Under the pieces are notes generated by a model. That model did no database searches, was not told the origin of the DNA, and saw nothing but the letters and a program-made list of their open reading frames with translations. A stretch of 64,000 nucleotides of DNA from Flavobacterium sp. TAB 87 (GTDB taxonomy: Bacteria > Bacteroidota > Bacteroidia > Flavobacteriales > Flavobacteriaceae): the NCBI RefSeq assembly GCF_001529295.1, contig NZ_LLWK01000033.1:62001-126000 (forward strand), written 5' to 3'. Positions within the stretch are counted from its first letter, which is position 1; every line of letters starts with the position of its first letter. Position numbers and translations under genes: made by a program. Below are positions 60,523 through 64,000 of the stretch, piece by piece.

Positions 60523-60862
60523 CAAAAAAAACATGTAACTTATTTTTTGCATAAAAAAAATTAAGATATGCACGAAACACTTCCTTCAACCCTTTAATAA
60601 ACAGTCTTTTAAAAAAAAAGTTAAAGAATAATAACGATAAACAAGTTTGACTTAGACTCTAAAAAGCTAAGAATTTTAATGAATTATAAGAATTATTGTA
60701 TCCAAAAAGACGAGTATTACTTTAATTAAGCATATTTGTTGTAAGTAATTTTGGCGTAATAGATATATGACCGTGTAAATTATTTTTTTCTGCAAAATCA
60801 CAAAGTAGATCCCACCTAAAAGAATAAAAAACGTTCTTATAGCTTTTCAATTATAAAAAAAT

Positions 60863-60870
60863 TAAATTTG
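60863..60870 (+). promoter_or_regulatory. -7 box TAAATTTG
   Basis: TAAATTTG 18 bases before the ATG at 60889. Confidence 0.5.
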
Positions 60871-60888
60871 CTACTTAAATTTTTATAA

Positions 60889-61266
60889 ATGTCGGATTTT
60901 TTAAAATTATTTGGAGAGAATATATTTAAGGAAATGCATGGATTTGTAGCATTAAGTATTATTGACGTAAAAAGCGGTAATATTTTTTATTCCAAACAGA
61001 ACAATACAAACTTTGATATAGAAAATGCATCAAAATTTGCATTAGAAATAGTAAGAGCTCAATTAAATTCGAACGATTATCTAAAACAGAATCAAAATAT
61101 AGATGATATTACGATAACGCTGACGAATCAGTTTCAGTTTTTAAAAATATCAAACAACAATAGTTATATTATTTACTTAGTTGCTGATTCCTCCAAAGCA
61201 AATTTGGCTTTTACAAAAGCACTTCTCAATAAGCACATGGCAGAAATTTCGAATATGTTTAAGTAG
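60889..61266 (+). CDS. Roadblock/LC7-like small protein (uncertain)
   Basis: 125 residues, soluble. An initial helix (FLKLFGENIFKEMHGFVALS), strand pair (LSIIDVKSGNIFYSKQ), long helix (IENASKFALEIVRAQLNS) and more strands (DDITITLTNQFQFLKISNNNSYIIYLVADS) followed by a last helix (LAFTKALLNKHMAEIS) follow the alpha/beta order of roadblock/LC7 or MglB-type proteins, which regulate small GTPases. This is a guess from secondary structure; no signature motif exists. A -7 box lies directly before it. Confidence 0.6.
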   Translation: MSDFLKLFGENIFKEMHGFVALSIIDVKSGNIFYSKQNNTNFDIENASKFALEIVRAQLNSNDYLKQNQNIDDITITLTNQFQFLKISNNNSYIIYLVADSSKANLAFTKALLNKHMAEISNMFK

Positions 61267-61354
61267 AAAATATTTTTTGATTTCAACCGACAGAACTTCT
61301 AGATATTCATCATCTTTAAAAAAGATAGGATAAGTATTTTAAATTCAATAAAAG

Positions 61355-61391
61355 AAAAACCTTCAAATTTTATAAAAATGAAGGTTTTTTT
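61355..61391 (-). terminator. Terminator of the egtD-egtB operon
   Basis: AAACCTTCA ... TGAAGGTTT stem with A/T runs on both sides; T run on the minus strand. Confidence 0.78.
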
Positions 61392-61411
61392 GTTTTATAT
61401 ATTTGAAAGCT

Positions 61412-62596
61412 CTACTTCACTAAACGTATCCCGCTGAATTGCCATTGCAATTTTGGATGAAAAAAATTACGGTATGAAGGGCGACTGTGTCCAGCAGAAG
61501 TAGCTTCCGATGCTCCTCGAAGCACCATTTGATTCACCATAAATTTTCCGTTGTATTCGCCAATGGCACCCGATTGTTTTGCAAATCTAGAATAAGGCAA
61601 ATACGCACTTTCCGTCCATTCCCAACGTTCTCCCCATGCAAATAAATGAGACGCTGCTTCCCATTCATATTCCTTTGGCAAGCGCATTCCCTTCCATGAC
61701 GCAAAAGCAGCGGCCTCATAAAAGTTTACATGGCAAAGTGACGCATCCAACTCTATTGCTTGAAGCCCGTTAAGCGTATAATGCATCCAGTTAGCATCAA
61801 TATAATGCCAATACAGTGGTGCTTTTGCATTTTTTTCTTTTACCCACGCCCAACCGTCGGAGTGCCAATACTTAAAATTAGTATAACCACCCGCTTCAAT
61901 AAATTGCAAATATTCAGAATTACTGACTACATTACTGGCAATCTCAAAAGATTCCAAATACTGTTTGTGTCTTCCTAATTCATTGTCAAAACAAAAACCA
62001 GTGCCACTAAATCCTATTTCATAAAGACCTTCCGAAATTGGAATAAACTCATTTTTTTTAATTGGTCTTTTTTCAAAAATAACTCTTTCTGAATATGAAG
62101 GAAATAAGGGATTGTGTCCTAAAATATATTTAATATCATAATACAATAACTCTTGATGCTGTTGCTCATGATTGAGTCCTAGCTCTAGAATTGCGTTAAT
62201 TTCAACAGTCAAAGAATCGCTTTCTAAAAATTCCTCCATTTTCGCATTAACATATGCTCGATACTGATACACATCGGCCACCGAAGGGCGACTTAAATTA
62301 CCCCTATCGGTTCGCAGCACTCTAGCACCGACAGTTTCGTAATAACTGTTGAAAACAAAATTATACTGAGCATCAAATACCTCATAATCCCTAACAAAAG
62401 GAATTAATATAAAGGTTTCAAAAAACCATGTCGTATGACCCAAATGCCATTTCGGCGGACTTACATCTGCAACAGGCTGCACGACATAATCCTCTATTTC
62501 TAAAGGTCGACAAATATTTTCTGACTGCTGTCTAATTTTTCTAAAGCGCTCTAAAAAAACTTTTGCATCTGGATTTATGTGTATGATTTCTTTCAT
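61412..62596 (-). CDS. egtB: Ergothioneine biosynthesis protein EgtB (non-haem iron sulfoxide synthase)
   Basis: 394 residues. The DinB-like N-terminal domain has SPPKWHLGHTTWFFETF (first iron histidine) and LELGLNHEQQHQELLYYD (two more histidines), completing the facial triad. The C-terminal FGE-sulfatase domain shows FCFDNELGRHKQYLESFEIA, GMRLPKEYEWEAA and HSRPSYRNFFHP ... FSGIRL. It couples a thiol with trimethyl-histidine using oxygen. No EgtC amidase gene is visible, which suggests that cysteine may be used directly, as in some EgtB types. It follows egtD by 12 bases. Confidence 0.92.
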   Translation of the reverse strand: MKEIIHINPDAKVFLERFRKIRQQSENICRPLEIEDYVVQPVADVSPPKWHLGHTTWFFETFILIPFVRDYEVFDAQYNFVFNSYYETVGARVLRTDRGNLSRPSVADVYQYRAYVNAKMEEFLESDSLTVEINAILELGLNHEQQHQELLYYDIKYILGHNPLFPSYSERVIFEKRPIKKNEFIPISEGLYEIGFSGTGFCFDNELGRHKQYLESFEIASNVVSNSEYLQFIEAGGYTNFKYWHSDGWAWVKEKNAKAPLYWHYIDANWMHYTLNGLQAIELDASLCHVNFYEAAAFASWKGMRLPKEYEWEAASHLFAWGERWEWTESAYLPYSRFAKQSGAIGEYNGKFMVNQMVLRGASEATSAGHSRPSYRNFFHPKLQWQFSGIRLVK

Positions 62597-62608
62597 TGTA
62601 CTTTTATT

Positions 62609-63604
62609 TTAAGTCGCTAACCAAAAGGCATCTGCAAACCATTTTTTATCGTCCATAATCGTATCAATTGGCATAAATCCTGAATTGATAGCTAAATTTT
62701 CGATATCTGAAACAGAAAACTTTTGGGAAATTTCCATGTAAATCGTCTCGTTCTTATCAAATTTTATCTCTGTGTCTGCAAGACTCACTTTTTGATCTGC
62801 TAGACTAATTAAATAACTTTTACAAGCTCCAGTTAAAGGATCGTAATTTTGATAATGCTCAAATTGCTGCAAATTGAAGTTTGCATCCAGTTCATTATTT
62901 ATGCGTTCTAATAAATTAAGATTGAATAATGCGGTAGTCTTACTGGCATCATTATAGGCATCTAGAATAGTTTGTGGATGTTTTTTTAAATCGAAACCAA
63001 CCAAAACGACATCTCCTTTATTTAATTTTTTACGCAGTTCTGCACAAAAGACCTCTGCCTCATTAAATTCCATGTTACCAATATTGCTTCCTAAAAAAAG
63101 CACTACTTTTCTACGAGACGATAGTTTGGCCACTTTATTTAGCATCTCAAAATATTCTCCTTCTAAACAAACAACTTCTAATTCGGGTAAATTAGCATGC
63201 AGTTTGTCGTTTAAAATTTCTAAAATATTTCCTGAGATATCAATGGGCATATAAGAAAATTTTTCTTTTTGTTCCGATAAATATTTCAAGAGAAAAAGTG
63301 ATTTAGTCGCATCACCTGCTCCCAACTCGACTAGGTCGAAAGCGCTGTTATCTACTTTTATTGCCTCTGCAATCTGAGCGGTTTTATGTTCGAAGATCTC
63401 TGTCTCGCAACGCGTCAGGTAATATTCTGGCAATGCCATAATTTGCTGAAAAAGACGGTCACCTTTTTTATCGTAAAAATATTTAGACTGTAAGCGTTTT
63501 GGGCTACTACTAAGCCCGTAAGCTACATCGTATAGAAATTGGTGGTTGCATTCTTGCATTTGTTCTGCTTTTAATGGCGTGACTGAGTTTGGTTGTATCG
63601 TCAT
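62609..63604 (-). CDS. egtD: Histidine N-alpha-trimethyltransferase EgtD
   Basis: 331 residues. FLYDVAYGLSSSPKRLQSKYFYDKKGDRLFQQIMALPEYYLTRCE, LVELGAGDATKS (SAM-binding motif I) and VLFLGSNIGNM are the EgtD/DUF2260 signatures. It makes hercynine from histidine with three SAM. Next gene egtB completes the core of ergothioneine synthesis. The C-S lyase EgtE is not in this window. No promoter box was recognised upstream. Confidence 0.93.
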   Translation of the reverse strand: MTIQPNSVTPLKAEQMQECNHQFLYDVAYGLSSSPKRLQSKYFYDKKGDRLFQQIMALPEYYLTRCETEIFEHKTAQIAEAIKVDNSAFDLVELGAGDATKSLFLLKYLSEQKEKFSYMPIDISGNILEILNDKLHANLPELEVVCLEGEYFEMLNKVAKLSSRRKVVLFLGSNIGNMEFNEAEVFCAELRKKLNKGDVVLVGFDLKKHPQTILDAYNDASKTTALFNLNLLERINNELDANFNLQQFEHYQNYDPLTGACKSYLISLADQKVSLADTEIKFDKNETIYMEISQKFSVSDIENLAINSGFMPIDTIMDDKKWFADAFWLAT

Positions 63605-64000
63605 TTGATTTGTTTTACTAAAATTAAGACCTAATTCAAATTTTTAATTTCACTGCTTATTTTGTTTCCTCTTTTAAAAAAAATCAAAATAAATTAAGTC
63701 AAGTATCGATCTATTTAAGCATGTACTCGCTTGCTGTAATAGGACTAATTTGAAATCATAAAGCCTTGATAATCTATTGCTAACAAATTAAGAACAGAAG
63801 TGAAATTTAAAATTTACTCAAAATTAAAGCACTTAACGACTTAAAATTTATATAATTACCGCTTAACTTTATAAAATTTTTTATCACCAAACACTTTTAC
63901 CCATCAAAAAAACGCTTGGGTAGGCTAGTCAACGATAAACTGCACATCAAGACCTGGTCCAAGATATACGAGAATAATTTCGATTTGGATTTCACTTTTA
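63605..64000. other. Right-end interval, no gene assigned
   Basis: About 395 bases before the window ends. From 63856 to the edge the plus strand has a frame with no stop but no ATG, and its last part reads RLGRLVNDKLHIKTWSKIYE; on the minus strand two frames also run in from the edge and stop at about 63925 and 63902. None can be chosen with confidence. A near-consensus TAACTTTA box is at 63864 on the plus strand. Confidence 0.3.

Noticed and set aside
1..64000. CRISPR arrays, restriction or other defence islands
   Set aside because: No regularly spaced direct repeats, cas genes or restriction-modification genes were seen; DUF2971 and GxxExxY occur alone.

Overview
This window looks like a chromosomal segment of an aerobic Flavobacteriaceae bacterium, most likely Flavobacterium or a close relative. 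The evidence is low GC, promoters of the Bacteroidota type (TTG, 19 bases, TAnnTTTG) in front of many genes, almost no purine-rich ribosome binding sites, TonB-dependent receptors and lipoproteins of Bacteroidota type, and several families common in this phylum (DUF4199, DUF4252, DUF4290, type B L31, HU). No plasmid, prophage, CRISPR or classical insertion sequence was seen.

Layout. 1-3055: the end of a beta-barrel gene, a secreted nucleotide pyrophosphatase/phosphodiesterase, a pseudouridine synthase and trmL. 3166-14132: a vitamin B12 island. To the left runs btuF-btuC-(GxxExxY cassette)-btuD. To the right runs a four-helix-bundle cassette, then cobU, a bluB-cobT fusion, cobS and cobC. A cobalamin riboswitch follows, in front of a BtuB-like receptor and a BtuG-like surface lipoprotein. 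The island can capture corrinoids, import them, make dimethylbenzimidazole and rebuild the lower loop, but it lacks corrin ring synthesis. 14431-28000: S41 protease, DUF4252 protein, carB without its regulatory domain, rpmH, a TPR membrane protein, a nonsense-interrupted thioredoxin-like gene, a hydrolase, a small acetyltransferase, an ABC-F protein, an AGCS symporter, a GlmU-like protein and L31. 28112-39205: DUF4199/GT2 pair, phosphoglucomutase, MsbA-like exporter, DUF2971, an EF-hand lipoprotein, a TonB receptor and an M23 protein.

39357-51111: coiled-coil protein, zapA, a 6S-like RNA, rny, a PAS histidine kinase, xerD, three small outer-membrane barrels, aroQ, a CDF transporter, murA (with Asp instead of the usual catalytic Cys), DUF4290 and DUF493. 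51404-57493: AAA ATPase, recQ-fmt, HU, YqgE, an aminotransferase IV, a START-like protein and tRNA-Met. 58113-63604: MFS transporter, a lone Aer-type PAS protein, a 49-residue hydrophobic peptide, a roadblock-like protein and an ergothioneine pair egtD-egtB.

Most of the window is ordinary housekeeping. The most notable points are two accessory genes bracketed by inverted repeats inside the B12 island, three copies of a structured repeat with compensatory base changes, the BluB-CobT fusion, the MurA Cys-to-Asp change, the premature stop in the thioredoxin-like gene and a terminator-like hairpin lying against the start of the aminotransferase gene.
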